64,000 nt of DNA from Phymorhynchus buccinoides (lineage: Eukaryota > Mollusca > Gastropoda > Neogastropoda > Raphitomidae), in the NCBI GenBank assembly GCA_017654935.2, contig CM065693.1:59376345-59440344 (forward strand), in the 5' to 3' direction. Positions 46,581 through 58,452 of the stretch are shown here, piece after piece. Position 1 is the first letter of the stretch; every line of letters begins with the position of its first letter. The translations under genes were made by a program, and so were the position numbers. Below the pieces are notes generated by a model that saw nothing but the letters and a program-made list of their open reading frames with translations, searched no databases and was not told the DNA's origin.

Positions 46581-47820
46581 ATAGGGACAGATGAAAACAA
46601 GAGGCAAAGCCTTCAAGGCTCACACATTGGGTTTTTTGGAGATAGATCTAAATGCCAAATCATTTACTTTCAAATAAACTCCATGCCAAACTTTTGCTGG
46701 ACTCATCAGCTTGATGTGATATATCATCCTACAAAATGTTAAGCAAATCCATGCAGCAGTTCATGTGATGGTGTAATAGACAAAGATTCAAGATCAAATG
46801 TCAAGGTGATTATAGTCACCGAGGTCGACAACACTTCAAATTCATTTCATCTTAAGCTAGTCTATCTGCTTGCCAAATTTGGGGACTGTATCTGCCAGGA
46901 TATAAAACATGACCAAAACAAATAATTGACTATGTTTAAGGTCAAAGGTCAAGGTTAAGGTCAAGAGAATAAAAGTCACCTTACATACCATATTACCTTA
47001 TGCTAATGCACCACCATGCCAAATTTGCGGACTTTTACTGCAAAACTGTGAAAGATATAGCCAAGACAAAAATTAAACGTTAAAGGTCAACGGTCAAGGT
47101 CATTGGTTAATTTTAATATGCAAATCATCTTTCTTAAAAGCTTGCATAAACAATGAATGTGTATGCAAAGTTTGAACAATGTACACCATGCAATTCCCAA
47201 GAAAAAGCCAATGTTAAAGTTACCACAGACAGACACACACGGACATGTACTCAATTAGATTTGCATGAATAGGTGTGTAGGGACAACACACATAAATAAC
47301 ACTACCATTCACGCACTCACACACACTCTCACCTCAATAACATCTGCTGTAGGCTTAATTAATTTCACACACACATTTTTTTGGGGGGTCTAATATCACT
47401 TGCGGGTGAACAGACGCAAAACTAAAGAATGAACACAAACAGAAAACCGAAGAAGCATGAGAACATAGACTCACTTCGTGTCAACGACACGAGTGAGCCC
47501 CAAAAAGCTGTATTCAAAAGTTTGAGGCCCTCAACTGTTATACAAAATTCTGATTTTGTTATAAGTTTCTAACCATACCATCAATCATATAATAAGCCGC
47601 GGGGATCTCAGTCAAGGGGGAGGGAGGTAAATCTCCTTTACAGTTTACAAAATAACGCAAGTCAGTGACAAATGTGGATTTTTCTGCTTTAGTCCGACCT
47701 TTTCACACTAGCCAGTAGGTGGCGTCCCATTCTGCGCTTCTTCTACAGCAGTCATTACAGAAATCCCCACCACTGAGTGAGGTCATCTGAGGGGGGACCG
47801 CAGGCATCATGGCCTGTGGA
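46581..47820. other. Unique intron with dispersed-repeat character
   Basis: Contains GGTCAAAGGTCAAGGTTAAG-type runs and TGCCAAATTTGGGGACTGT followed by CACAGACAGACACACACGGA, a style common to dispersed repeats of marine invertebrates. A short hairpin CTCACTTCGTGTC/GACACGAGTGAG lies at about 47469-47500. A frame end at 47703-47830 ([16 protein letters not shown]) is not conserved in spatacsin and sits after the array, so I do not call it an exon. Confidence 0.5.
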
Positions 47821-50800
47821 CCGACCTCATGGAGAGGATGGAGGTGGAGAGGATGGAGGTGGAGAGGGTGGAGGTGGAGAGGGTGGAGGTGGAGAGGATG
47901 GAGGTGGAGAGGGTGGAGGTGGAGAGGGTGGAGGTGGAGAGGGTGGAGGTGGAGAGGATGGAGGTGGAGAGGATGGAGGTGGAGAGGGTGGAGGTGGAGA
48001 GGGTGGAGGTGGGGTGGAGGTGGAGTGGAGAGGATGGAGGTGGAGGTGGAGAGGATGGAGGTGGAGGTGGAGGATGGAGGTGGAGGTGGAGAGGGTGGGT
48101 GGAGAGGATGGAGGTGGAGAGGAGGTGGAGAGGATGGAGGTGGAGAGGAGGTGGAGGTGGAGAGGGTGGAGGTGGAGAGGGTGGAGGTGGAGAGGGTGGA
48201 GGTGGAGAGGATGGAGGTGGAGAGGATGGAGGTGGAGAGGGTGGAGGTGGAGAGGGTGGAGGTGGAGAGGGTGGAGGTGGAGAGGATGGAGGTGGAGAGG
48301 ATGGAGGTGGGAGAGGTGGAGAGGATGGAGGTGGAGAGGATGGAGGTGGAGAGGGTGGAGGTGGAGAGGAGGGTGGAGGTGGGAGGAGGAGGTGGAGAGA
48401 GGTGGAGGTGGGAGGTGGAGAGGATGGAGGTGGAGGTGGAGAGGTGGAGGTGGAGAGGATGGAGGTGGAGAGGATGGAGGTGGAGAGGGTGGAGGTGGAG
48501 AGGATGGAGGTGGAGGTGGATGGAGGTGGAGAGGTGGAGGTGGAGAGGATGGAGGATGGAGGTGGGAGGTGGAGAGAGGTGAGAGGTGGAGGAGGATGGA
48601 GGTGGAGAGGATGGAGGTGGAGAGGATGGAGGTGGAGAGGGTGGAGGTGGAGAGGATGGAGGAAAGGGGAGGATGGAGGTGGAGAGGATGGAGGTGGAGA
48701 GGATGGAGGTGGAGAGGATGGAGGTGGAGAGGATGGAGGTGGAGAGGATGGAGGTGGAGAGGATGGAGGTGGAGAGGATGGAGGTGGAGAGGATGGAGGT
48801 GGAGAGGATGGAGGTGGAGAGGAGGTGGAGGTGGAGGTGGAGAGGTGGAGGTGGAGAGGATGGAGGTGGAGAGGAGGTGGAGGTGGAGAGGATGGAGGTG
48901 GAGAGGTGGAGAGGATGGAGGTGGAGAGGATGGAGGTGGAGAGGGTGGAGGTGGAGAGGGTGGAGGTGGAGAGGGTGGAGGTGGAGAGGATGGAGGTGGA
49001 GAGGATGGAGGTGGAGGTGAGGATGGAGAGGAGGTGGAGGTGGAGAGGGTGGAGGTGGAGAGGATGGAGGTGGAGAGGATGGAGGTGGAGAGGGTGGAGG
49101 TGGAGAGGATGGAGGTGGAGAGGATGGAGGTGGAGGATGGAGGTGGAGGTGGAGGTGGAGAGGATGGAGGTGGAGAGGATGGAGGTGGAGAGGGTGGAGG
49201 TGGAGAGGATGGAGGTGGAGAGGATGGAGGTGGAGAGGTGGAGATGGTGGAGGTGGAGAGGAGGTGGAGAGGATGGAGGTGGAGATGGAGGTGGAGAGGT
49301 GGAGGTGGGATGGAGGTGGAGAGGGTGGAGGTGGAGAGGAGGTGGGAGGTGGGAGGATGGAGGTGGAGAGGATGGAGGTGGAGAGGAAGGAGGTGGAGAG
49401 GATGGAGGTGGAGAGGTGGAGGTGGAGAGGATGGAGGTGGAGAGGGTGGAGGTGGAGAGGATGGAGGTGGAGAGGGTGGAGGTGGAGAGGGTGGAGGTGG
49501 AGAGGATGGAGGTGGAGAGGATGGAGGTGGAGGGTGGAGAGGATGGAGGTGGAGAGGATGGAGGTGGAGAGGGTGGAGGTGGAGAGGATGGAGGTGGAGA
49601 GGGTGGAGGTGGAGAGGAGGTGGAGAGGATGGAGGTGGAGAGGATGGAGGTGGAGAGGATGGAGGTGGAGAGGGTGGAGGTGGAGAGGATGGAGGTGGAG
49701 AGGATGGAGGTGGAGAGGGTGGAGGTGGAGAGAGGAGGTGGAGAGGTGGAGAGGTGGAGAGAGAGGAGGTGGAGGTGGAGGGTGGAGGTGGAGAGGGTGG
49801 AGGTGGAGAGGATGGAGGTGGAGAGGGTGGAGGTGGAGGAGAGATGGTGGAGGTGGAGAGGGTGGAGGTGGAGAGGAGGTGGAGGTGGAGAGGGTGGAGA
49901 GGAGGTGGAGAGGAGGGTGGAGGTGGAGAGGGTGGAGGTGGAGAGGGTGGAGGTGGAGAGGATGGAGGTGGAGAGGATGGAGGTGGAGAGGGTGGAGGTG
50001 GTGGATGGAGGTGGAGAGGTGGAGGTGGAGAGGAGGAGGTGGAAAGGGTGGAGAGGATGGAGGTGGAGAGGATGGAGGTGGAGGTGGAGAGGTGGAGGTG
50101 GAGGTGGAGGTGGAGAGGATGGGTGGGTGGAGGAGGTGGGAGGATGGAGGTGGAGGGTGGAGGTGGTGGAGGTGGAGAGGGTGGAGGTGGAGAGGATGGA
50201 GGTGGAGAGGGTGGAGGTGGAGAGGATGGAGGTGGGAGGGTGGAGGTGGAGAGGATGGAGGTGGAGAGGATGGAGGTGGAGAGGGTGGAGGTGGAGAGGG
50301 TGGAGGTGGAGAGGATGGAGGTGGAGATGGGGTGGAGAGGTGGAGAGGGTGGAGGTGGAGAGGATGGAGGTGGAGAGGTGGAGGTGGAGAGGGTGGAGGT
50401 GGAGAGGATGGAGGTGGAGAGGATGGAGGTGGAGAGGATGGAGGTGGAGAGGGTGGAGGTGGAGAGGATGGAGGTGGAGAGGTGGAGGTGGAGAGATGGA
50501 GGTGGAGAGGATGGAGATGGTGGAGAGGATGGAGGTGGAGTGGGATGGAGGTGGAGAGGATGGAGGTGGAGAGAGGTGGAGGTGGAGAGGAGGGTGGAGG
50601 TGGAGAGGATGGAGGTGGAGAGGATGGAGGTGGAGAGGATGAGAGGTGGAGGTGGAGAGGAGGTGGAGAGGGTGGAGGGAGGATGGAGGTGGAGAGGTGG
50701 GAGGATGGAGAGAGGATGGAGGTGGAGAGGATGGAGGTGGAGAGGATGGAGGTGGAGAGGAGGAGGTGGAGGTGGAGAGGGTGGAGGTGGAGAGGATGGA

Positions 50801-53300
50801 GGTGGAGAGGATGGAGGTGGAGAGGGTGGTGGAGGTGGAGGTGGAGAGGATGGATGGAGGTGGAGAGGATGGAGGTGGAGAGGATGGAGGTGGAGAGGAT
50901 GGAGGTGGAGAGGATGGAGGTGAGGATGGAGGTGGAGGATGGAGGTGGAGAGGATGGAGGTGGAGGAGGAGGTGGAGGGTGGAGAGGATGGAGGTGGAGA
51001 GGATGGAGGTGGAGAGGATGGAGGTGGAGAGGGTGGAGGTGGAGAGGATGGAGGTGGAGAGGATGGAGGTGGAGAGGATGGAGGTGGAGAGGATGGAGGT
51101 GAGAGAGAGGTGGGAGGTGGAGAGGATGGAGGTGGAGAGGATGGAGGTGGAGAGGATGGAGGTGGAGAGGGTGGAGGTGGAGAGGGTGGAGGTGGAGATG
51201 GAGGTGGAGAGGATGGAGGTGGAGGAGGAGGTGGAGGTGGAGAGGATGGAGGTGGAGAGGATGGAGGTGGAGGAGGAGGTGGAGAGGATGGAGGTGGAGA
51301 GGATGGAGGTGGAGAGGATGGAGGTGGAGAGGATGGAGGTGGAGAGGATGGAGGTGGAGAGGGTGGAGGTGGAGAGGATGGAGGTGGAGAGGATGGAGGT
51401 GGAGAGGATGGAGGTGGAGAGGGTGGAGGTGGAGAGGATGGAGGTGGAGAGGATGGAGGTGGAGGAGAGGTGGAGAGGTGGAGAGGATGGAGGTGGAGAG
51501 GATGGAGGTGGAGAGGATGGAGGTGGAGAGGATGGAGGTGGAGAGGATGGAGGTGGAGAGGTGGAGAGGATGGGTGGAGGTGGAGAGGATGGAGGTGGAG
51601 AGGGTGGAGGTGGAGAGGATGGAGGTGGAGAGGGTGGAGGTGGAGAGGGTGGAGGTGGAGAGGGTGGAGGTGGAGAGGATGGAGGTGGAGAGGATGGAGG
51701 TGGAGAGGATGGAGGTGGAAGGAGAGGATGGAGGTGGATGGAGGTGGAGAGGATGGAGGTGGAGAGGATGGAGGTGGAGAGGATGGAGGTGGAGAGGATG
51801 GAGGTGGAGAGGATGGAGGTGGAGAGGATGGAGGTGGAGAGGGTGGAGGTGGAGAGGATGGAGGTGGAGAGGATGGAGGTGGAGAGGATGGAGGTGGAGA
51901 GGGTGGAGGTGGAGAGGATGGAGGTGGAGAGGATGGAGGTGGAGAGGGTGGAGGTGGATGGAGGATGGAGGTGGAGAGGATGGAGGTGGAGAGGATGGAG
52001 GTGGAGAGGGTGGAGGTGGAGGTGGAGAGGATGGAGGTGGAGAGGATGGAGGTGGAGAGGGTGGAGGTGGAGAGGATGGAGGTGGAGAGGGTGGAGAGGT
52101 GGAGGTGGAGATGGAGGTGGAGAGGGTGGAGGTGGAGAGGATGGAGGTGGAGAGGGTGGAGGTGGAGAGGATGGGAGGTGGAGGTGGAGAGGATGGAGGT
52201 GGAGAGGATGGAGGTGGAGAGGGTGGAGGTGGAGAGGATGGAGGTGGAGAGGGTGGAGGTGGAGAGGATGGAGGTGGAGAGGATGGAGGTGGAGAGGGGT
52301 GGAGGTGGAGGTGGAGAGGATGGAGGTGGAGAGGATGGAGGTGGAGAGGATGGAGGTGGAGGTGGAGGTGGAGAGGATGGAGGTGGAGAGGAGGTGGAGG
52401 TGGGAGGTGGAGGTGGAGAGGGTGGAGGTGGAGAGGATGGAGGTGGAGAGGATGGAGGTGGAGAGGATGGAGGTGGAGAGGATGGAGGTGGAGAGGTTGG
52501 AGGTGGAGGTGGAGAGGGAGGTGGAGAGGTGGAGAGGATGGAGGTGGAGAGGATGGAGGTGGAGAGGGTGGAGGTGGAGGTGGAGAGGATGGAGGTGGAG
52601 AGGATGGAGGTGGAGAGGATGGAGGTGGGAGGATGGAGGTGGAGAGGATGGAGGTGGAGAGGGTGGAGGTGGAGAGGTGGGAGGTGGAGGTGGAGATGGA
52701 GGTGGAGAGGATGGAGGTGGAGGAGGTGGAGGTGGAGAGGATGGAGGTGGAGAGGGTGGAGGTGGAGAGGTGGAGGTGGAGAGGATGGAGGTGGAGAGGA
52801 TGGAGGTGGAGAGGGTGGAGGTGGAGGAGGTGGGAGGATGGAGGTGGAGAGGATGGAGGTGGAGAGGGTGGAGGTGGAGGATGGAGGTGGGAGGTTGGAG
52901 GTGGAGAGGGTGGAGGTGGAGAGGATGGAGGTGGAGAGGGTGGAGGTGGAGAGGATGGAGGTGGAGAGGGTGGAGGTGGAGGTGGAGGGTGGAGGTGGAG
53001 GATGGAGGTGGAGGATGGAGGTGGAGGAGGAGGAGGTGGAGGTGGAGAGGATGGAGGTGGAGAGGGTGGAGGTGGAGAGGATGGAGGTGGAGATACTGGA
53101 GGTGGAGAGGGTGGATGGTGGGAGGGTGGAGGTGGGAGGTGGAGAGGATGGAGGTGGAGAGGGTGGAGGTGGAGAGGATGGAGGTGGAGAGGTGGAGGTG
53201 GAGAGGATGGAGGTGGGAGGGTGGAGGTGGAGAGGGTGGAGGTGGAGAGGGTGGAGGTGGAGAGGATGGAGGTGGAGAGGGTGGATGCGGAGAGGAACTG
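47821..53300 (-). repeat. 18-bp array grown from exon 3' end
   Basis: About 300 units of 18 bp (plus: GAGGATGGAGGTGGAGAG; minus: CTCTCCACCTCCATCCTC). The adjacent exon ends with the same motif ([11 protein letters not shown]). Immediately past its donor, at 53270-53298, the minus strand repeats AGTTCCTCTCCGCATCCACC, a copy of the exon tail. At the far end, 47826, a degenerate CATGAG|GTCGGT donor copy remains. The array is stop-free in several frames, which explains the frames of up to 1938 codons. Confidence 0.95.
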
Positions 53301-53309
53301 CATACTGAC

Positions 53310-53447
53310 CTCATCGTGGGAAAGGGTGGAGGTGGAGAGGAACTCGGCAGCCAGGGTGTAGCGCTGGGGGAACTCCGTCTTCAGCAGTTCACGGAGGATG
53401 TTGAACTCCTCCCCCATCACCACTGCCTGGTAGCTACGACATGTCAG
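53310..53447 (-). CDS. SPG11: SPG11 (spatacsin) exon, QR-YTLA segment
   Basis: A 138-nt, 46-codon exon, phase 0 at both ends, with acceptor TTGTTGTACAG|CTGACATG and donor GATGAG|GTCAGT. It encodes [18 protein letters not shown] then [18 protein letters not shown] and TLSHDE, continuing VASFLVDEIV in the next exon. The IL..LL....PQR..LA..FIS..-like order followed by V..FL..EI is the conserved entry to the Spatacsin_C region. The STSTLS codons at its end are the founder of the 5.5-kb 18-bp array. The exon is the first contig 3 SPG11 exon seen; exons between it and 17620-17769 are missing from this window. Confidence 0.88.
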
Positions 53448-53935
53448 CTGTACAACAACAACAACAACAACAACAGTATTTATCATATTTAACAACATAC
53501 AGTATTTATCATTTATCATATATACATCACCACGACTGGTAGCTACGACATGTCAGCTGTACAACAACAACAACAACAACATACAGTATTTATCATATTT
53601 ATACATCACCACGACTGGTAGCTATGACATGTCAACTGTAAAACGACAACAACAACACATAGTATTTATCATATAAACACATCACCACCGACTGGTAGCT
53701 ACGACCTGTCAGCTGTACAACAACAACAACAACAACATACAGTATTTATCATATTTATAAATCACCACCGACTGGTAGCTACGACCTGTCAGCTGTACAA
53801 CAACACATAGTATTTATCATATAAATACATCACCACCGACTGGTAGCTACGACCTGTCAGCTGTACAACAACAACACATAGTATTTATCATATTTATACA
53901 TCACCACCGACTGGTAGCAACGACCCTTCCTCCTG
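53448..53935 (-). repeat. 70-79-bp acceptor-bearing array
   Basis: About six units. On the minus strand each has a (GTT)n run ending GTTGTACAG, then CTGACATGTCGTAGCTACCA and GTCGTGGTGATG: the acceptor and first 33 nt of the adjacent exon. It then changes to a TATAAATATGATAAATACT spacer. Confidence 0.94.
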
Positions 53936-54140
53936 ATTCCCATCAAAGACAGGCCAGCTGACACTCTCCTTTAATTCCATGCCAGCCATAAACAATGTGT
54001 GTAACAACAAAACAGGAATGTCAAAAGATTCTGTTTCTCTTTATTCTAATTCACTTCATACTGACCCTTCACTGCCAAAGAAAATCAATGACATCACACA
54101 GCTCTAAGTAGACATGAGGCAGACAGTGAAGGGGTTAAAG
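53936..54140. other. Unique spacer
   Basis: Short unique sequence between two arrays. No feature recognised. Confidence 0.5.
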
Positions 54141-54820
54141 ATGATGTAATTAACATGTGTATGCCAATATTGACAATGCACTATGTGTATGCTAATATTG
54201 ACAATGAACTATGTGTATGCTAATATTGACAATGAACTATGTGTATGCTAATATTGACAATGAACTATGTGTATGCTAATATTGACAATGAACTATGTGT
54301 ATGCTAATATTGACAATGAACTATGTGTATGCTAATATTGACAATGAACTATGTGTATGCTAATATTCACAATGAACTATGTGTGTGCTAATATTGACAA
54401 TGAACTATGTGTATGCTAATATTGACAATGAACTATGCGTATGCTAATGTTGACAATGAACTATGTGTATGCAAATGTTGACAATGAACTATGTGTATGC
54501 TAATGTTGACAATGAACTATGTGTATGCTAATGTTGACAATGAACTATGTGTATGCTAATGTTGACAATGAACTATGTGTATGCTAATGTTGACAATGAA
54601 CTATGTGTATGCTAATACTGACAATGAACTATGTGTATGCTAATATTGACAATGAACTATGTGTATGCTAATACTGACAATGAACTATGTGTATGCTAAT
54701 ATTGACAATGAACTATGTGTATGCTAATGTTGACAATGAACTATGTGCATGCTAATGTTGACAATGAACTATGTGTATGCTAATACTGACAATGAACTAT
54801 GTGTATGCTAATATTGACAA
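54141..54820. repeat. 28-bp array, part 1
   Basis: About 24 units of AATGAACTATGTGTATGCTA plus ATATTGAC. The array is split by the DIRS element at 54821-57038 and resumes with the same unit at 57039. Confidence 0.97.
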
Positions 54821-55047
54821 TGATGGATTTTAATTAATATTACAATCTATCTAGCTAAATACCTACCAACACCTAAAAACAATTGCATGCACACCAACCG
54901 ACCTGGGTTAAACCTTAACACATAAGAGAAACGAAGTCAGCCACGGAGCTAGGCCCACTAGCCCTGGTAACACCGCCCGGGTTAGTTCCCATGAAGGCGT
55001 ACCGTAGCCTAGTCATCCGGGGTGACTTCCCCTCATTCCTGATACTC
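54821..55047. repeat. DIRS 1 terminal inverted repeat (left)
   Basis: Starts TGATGGATTTTAATTAATAT, contains ACCAACACCTAAAAACAA, then a roughly 160-bp block (from CACACCAACCGACCTGGG to CATTCCTGATA) that is the reverse complement of 56838-56995. Its outer 55 bp are instead complementary to the internal region at 55098-55153. Confidence 0.85.
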
Positions 55048-55097
55048 CCTTAAAAAGAGAAGCATCCGAAGCGAGGGAGGAAGGGAGGGACCCTTTT

Positions 55098-55200
55098 TGT
55101 TTTAGGTGTTGGTAGGTATTTAGCTAGATAGATTGTAATATTAATTAAAATCCATCAATCTATTCTAGCCATACACTACCAACACCTAAAAACAATTGCA
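55098..55200. repeat. DIRS 1 internal complementary region
   Basis: The first half (to ATCCATCA) is the inverse of the left outer end at 54821-54878. The second half (ATCTATTCTAGCCATACAC onward) is the inverse of the right outer end at 56996-57038. A TCA triplet at the join matches the TGA at the termini in inverse orientation, as expected of a DIRS circle-junction template. Confidence 0.83.
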
Positions 55201-55479
55201 GTTTGCCCCAGCGGGGGCGGGTGATGCTTCAAAAACAGCCATGAGAGAGAACGGGGGAAAAGATGCTCCTCAGAGACACCCAACCCCCCGAAAACATGAC
55301 ACGAGACACACCCACACTGGAACGGAAGGGCGGGACCGAGGAGGTCCAGGCACCTACGTCCCAGGGAAACGGGAACCCGCGTGACGACGACCCTCCCGAT
55401 GGAGAAGGCGTCGCTCTCGCTCCAGGCTTCAACGTCCCTCAGGCAGTAATGGAGTAACGTGTTACGTGACTTCCAGAAC

Positions 55480-56771
55480 GCGTGATATACGACAAGTCCT
55501 CCAAGAAAACCCGGGGAGACCGCCGAGAGAAAAGGAGGCCGCCGACGCTTCCGGCAGAAGCCAGAGCGATCAGAAAAACTGTCTTGAGGGTGAGAATCTA
55601 AAAACCCACCCTTAGCTCGCAAGAAGTTCAAGGCCAAAAAACACGTCCCATCGGGGGACCCGGGTCGTCCTGGCCGGAGCTCGGAGACGGACCGGGTCCA
55701 GAAAGTGGGAGACGGGAGCGGCGGACAGTTTCGATGTACGGTCGGCACCCAGGGCCATGGAAAAGGCACAGAGGAGGGCCGCCCTGTACCCGGAGAGCGC
55801 CTGAGCAGAAAGACTCCTGGTTCGGAGCAGAAACGACAAGAACTCCACGAAAAGAACCGTGGAGAGTCCCAGCGGATCGTACTCGCCGCGGTACAAAGGG
55901 GAACCAGGAGGCCCAGCGCAGATCGTACAGATCCGAAGAGGACCTGCGCCCGGACCCCACCGGGGCATCAAGCGTTCCGGCAGAGAAAACCCTGACGTCT
56001 GAGAGCCGATTTATAGCCTCCAGGCGACAAGGTTGAGCCAAGAGGCGTTCGGGTGGCCGATGCCGTGAGGTCTAGAGGCAGCGGGCCCACCCGGGCGAGA
56101 GTGAGAAGCTCCGGAAACCAAAGCTGGGACGGCCAAAAGGGGGTCACCAGAATCGGGTCCGGCGGTTCTCGAAGGCATTTCCCCTGGACCCTCTGGACGA
56201 GAGCAGTGGGAGGGAACGCATACAGACATTGCTCGACCCACGACATCGTGAAGGCGTGTGCGCCAGCGCCAGAGGGTCCAGAACAGGGGAGCCAAACAGA
56301 GGCCGACGAGAGCTGAGCCGTGCGGCAAAGAGGTCCACCATCGGCTTGCCCTAGAGACTCCAGACTGGGAGCAGAGCTCGAAGGGCGATTGTCCACTGTG
56401 TTACAGGACCCGGTTGGACCGACTCAGCTGGTCCGCAAAGACCTTGAGCCTGCCCGGGACCAGCTCTGCCGAGAGCGCAATGCCATGGCGGTCGGCCCAA
56501 CCCCAGATCGAAAGAAAGACTGGAGGAGTTGCCGCCACACACCGTGACCCACCGTCCCCGCGGGGAGGAAATGGGCCAGAGCCCGGCGGAAGGCTTTCAA
56601 CTCCAGCAGATGATGTGGAGTTCGGACTCTCCTACAGTCCAAGACCCCGAGATCTGCTCGGCCTCCAGATGCGGCCCCCATCCGCAAAGGGAGGCGACCG
56701 TGTAGATGAACAGCTGGGTGCCCAAACGTCTGATTGGGACCGTACTGTTCAATCACGCCGCATCGGTCCAA
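55480..56771 (-). pseudogene. DIRS 1 RNase H and tyrosine recombinase, frameshifted
   Basis: Reading the minus strand: an RNase H part (56771-56424) with LLELKAFRRALAHFLPAG; then VDLFAARLSSRRPLFGSP (near 56340-56270) and YAFPPTALVQRVQGK with WPSQLWFPELLTLARVGP (to about 56011), the typical DIRS RNase H to recombinase connector. Next comes a recombinase N-terminal part (55971-55612) with STVLFVEFLSFLLRTRSL and SGYRAALLCAF, and in another frame TVFLIALASAGSVGGL near 55560-55510, where the catalytic Arg motif (usually ARRVGEL-like) is altered. The several frames and the lost Arg indicate an inactive copy. Confidence 0.8.
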
Positions 56772-56837
56772 AGACTGACGGACTTACTGAACCAGTTCTC
56801 AGAAGGAAGAACCCAAGTCAGATCATGGCGCCCTGGG

Positions 56838-57038
56838 ATATCAGGAATGAGGGGAAGTCACCCCGGATGACTAGGCTACGGTACGCCTTCATGGGAACTA
56901 ACCCGGGCGGTGTTACCAGGGCTAGTGGGCCTAGCTCCGTGGCTGACTTCGTTTCTCTTATGTGTTAAGGTTTAACCCAGGTCGGTTGGTGTGCATGCAA
57001 TTGTTTTTAGGTGTTGGTAGTGTATGGCTAGAATAGAT
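56838..57038. repeat. DIRS 1 terminal inverted repeat (right)
   Basis: Reverse complement of the inner part of 54821-55047, ending GGTGTTGGTAGTGTATGGCT then AGAATAGAT. It abuts the resumed 28-bp satellite. Confidence 0.85.
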
Positions 57039-57470
57039 TGAACTATGTGTATGCTAATACTGACAATGAACTATGTGTATGCTAATACTGACAATGAACT
57101 ATGTGTATGCTAATATTGACAATGAACTATGTGTGTGCTAATATAGACAATGAACTATGAATATGCTAATATTGACAATGACCTATGTGTATGCTAATAC
57201 AGACAATGAACTATGTGTATGCTAATACAGACAATGAACTATGTGTATGCTAATACAGACAATGAACTATGTGTATGCTAATACAGACAATGAACTATGT
57301 GTATGCTAATATTGACAACAAACTATGTGTATGCTAATATTGACAATGAACTATGTGTATGCTAATACTGACAATGAACTATGTGTATGCTAATATTGAC
57401 AATGAACTATGTGTATGCTAATACTGACAGTGAACTATGGGTATGCTAATATTGACAATGAACTATGTCG
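57039..57470. repeat. 28-bp array, part 2
   Basis: About 15 further units of the 28-bp satellite, with more variation (ATACAGAC, AGACAATGAACTATGAATAT). Continuation of 54141-54820 beyond the DIRS insertion. Confidence 0.96.
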
Positions 57471-57506
57471 AGGGTTACCTGCCAGATCATGATATATGGA
57501 CAAAAA

Positions 57507-57724
57507 TGGTGGATTTTTATTAATCCCTACTATCTATTTAACTTAATACTTACCAACACCTGAAACAACTGCATTAGCGTTAAGCGACCTGGAGCTATAC
57601 CATAGCATATAGAAAAACGAAAGTAGGCATCTGGCCTTGACCCCTAGCCGGATGTGGGGCGGGAGTGATCCCCCCTTACCGGTCTAGCAGTGGCTAGGCC
57701 AATGAGCGCCTACTTCCGCCATTA
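57507..57724. repeat. DIRS 2 terminal inverted repeat (left)
   Basis: Starts TGGTGGATTTTTATTAATCC. After ACCAACACCTGAAACAACTG a roughly 150-bp block (TTAGCGTTAAGCGACCTGGA to CTACTTCCGCCATTA) is the reverse complement of 63414-63565. Confidence 0.85.
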
Positions 57725-57783
57725 CAAAATTTTACAGGAAGCATCTTTATTAGTGAGGGAGGATACAAGGGAGGGTACCTCGT

Positions 57784-57890
57784 TTGTTTCAGGTGTTGGT
57801 AAGTATTAAGTTAAATAGATAGTAGGGATTAATAAAAATCCACCAATCTACTTTAACCATACTGTACCAACACCTGAAACAACTGCAGAT
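57784..57890. repeat. DIRS 2 internal complementary region
   Basis: The part before AAATCCACCA is the inverse of the left terminus. The part from ATCTACTTTAACCATACTG is the inverse of the right terminus at 63562-63605. The CCA at the join is the inverse of the TGG that begins the left end. Confidence 0.83.
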
Positions 57891-58452
57891 TACCAAAGCG
57901 GAGGAGGGTAGATGCTTCAGTACCCCAACCCAACGCGTGAGAGCGAGACCTGGGCGCTTTTTCCCTTAGGGGGTTTAAAAAAGTGGTAATTCCACTAGAC
58001 CCCCTTCCCAAAAAGCCCCGAGTAACCCCTTTTACTCCTTTAGCCTATATGCGGCTTTAGAAAGGGAAGGTAAAAGGCCTGCTCCAAATATTGCCCCAAA
58101 ACATCATTGCAATGATATACCCACTAAAGTACCATAGGGGGAGTCGTTGGGAGCTTGTCTCCGTACTGACGGTCTAGACGGAGACGGCGGTCTGGGCAAC
58201 AACTATCTTCCCGGGAGACCAAAACTTTCCTGATAGAGAAAGCGTCGCCTTCGTTCCCGGCCTCGATGTCTCGGAGGTCGAGCTGAAGGAACGTGTCGCG
58301 CGACCTCCAAAAGCTTAGAGAAGCTTAGTTCCGGAAAGGAGAAGCCCGAAGGCCCCGACCAGACAGAGAAAACGGTCCGAACCGTCGGGGCCGAGGACGG
58401 AACGAAAGATGGAGATGCGAACCAGAGGCGAGGGAACGCCGCCTAGCTGATT

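Larger units (their letters stand above)
54821..57038 (-). mobile_element. DIRS-like retrotransposon 1 (2.2 kb, deleted)
   Basis: Inserted inside the 28-bp satellite: left flank GACAA, right flank TGAACTATG, so the unit is restored with no target duplication (or a 3-bp TGA one). Inverted terminal repeats span 54821-55047 and 56838-57038. An internal complementary region at 55098-55200 joins the complements of both outer ends, the DIRS hallmark required for circle formation. On the minus strand it keeps RNase H and tyrosine recombinase sequence with frameshifts. Gag and the reverse transcriptase core are missing. GC content is higher than in the neighbouring introns. Confidence 0.85.

Noticed and set aside
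47703..47830. Possible exon ending [16 protein letters not shown] next to the 18-bp array
   Set aside because: It has no spatacsin counterpart: the HDE exon joins directly and in phase to the VASFLVDEIV exon at 46300. It is frame run-on into intron.
47703..53519. Open frame of 1938 codons on the minus strand (and similar plus-strand frames of up to 1048 codons)
   Set aside because: The 18-bp unit lacks stop codons in most frames. Only the first 46 codons after the acceptor at 53447 belong to a conserved exon; the rest is the array translated.
54821..55153. Separate nested MITE at the left end of DIRS 1
   Set aside because: The 55-bp inverted repeats look like MITE ends, but the same arrangement occurs in DIRS 2, and the middle block is complementary to the far terminus. 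Terminal repeat plus internal complementary region explains it fully.
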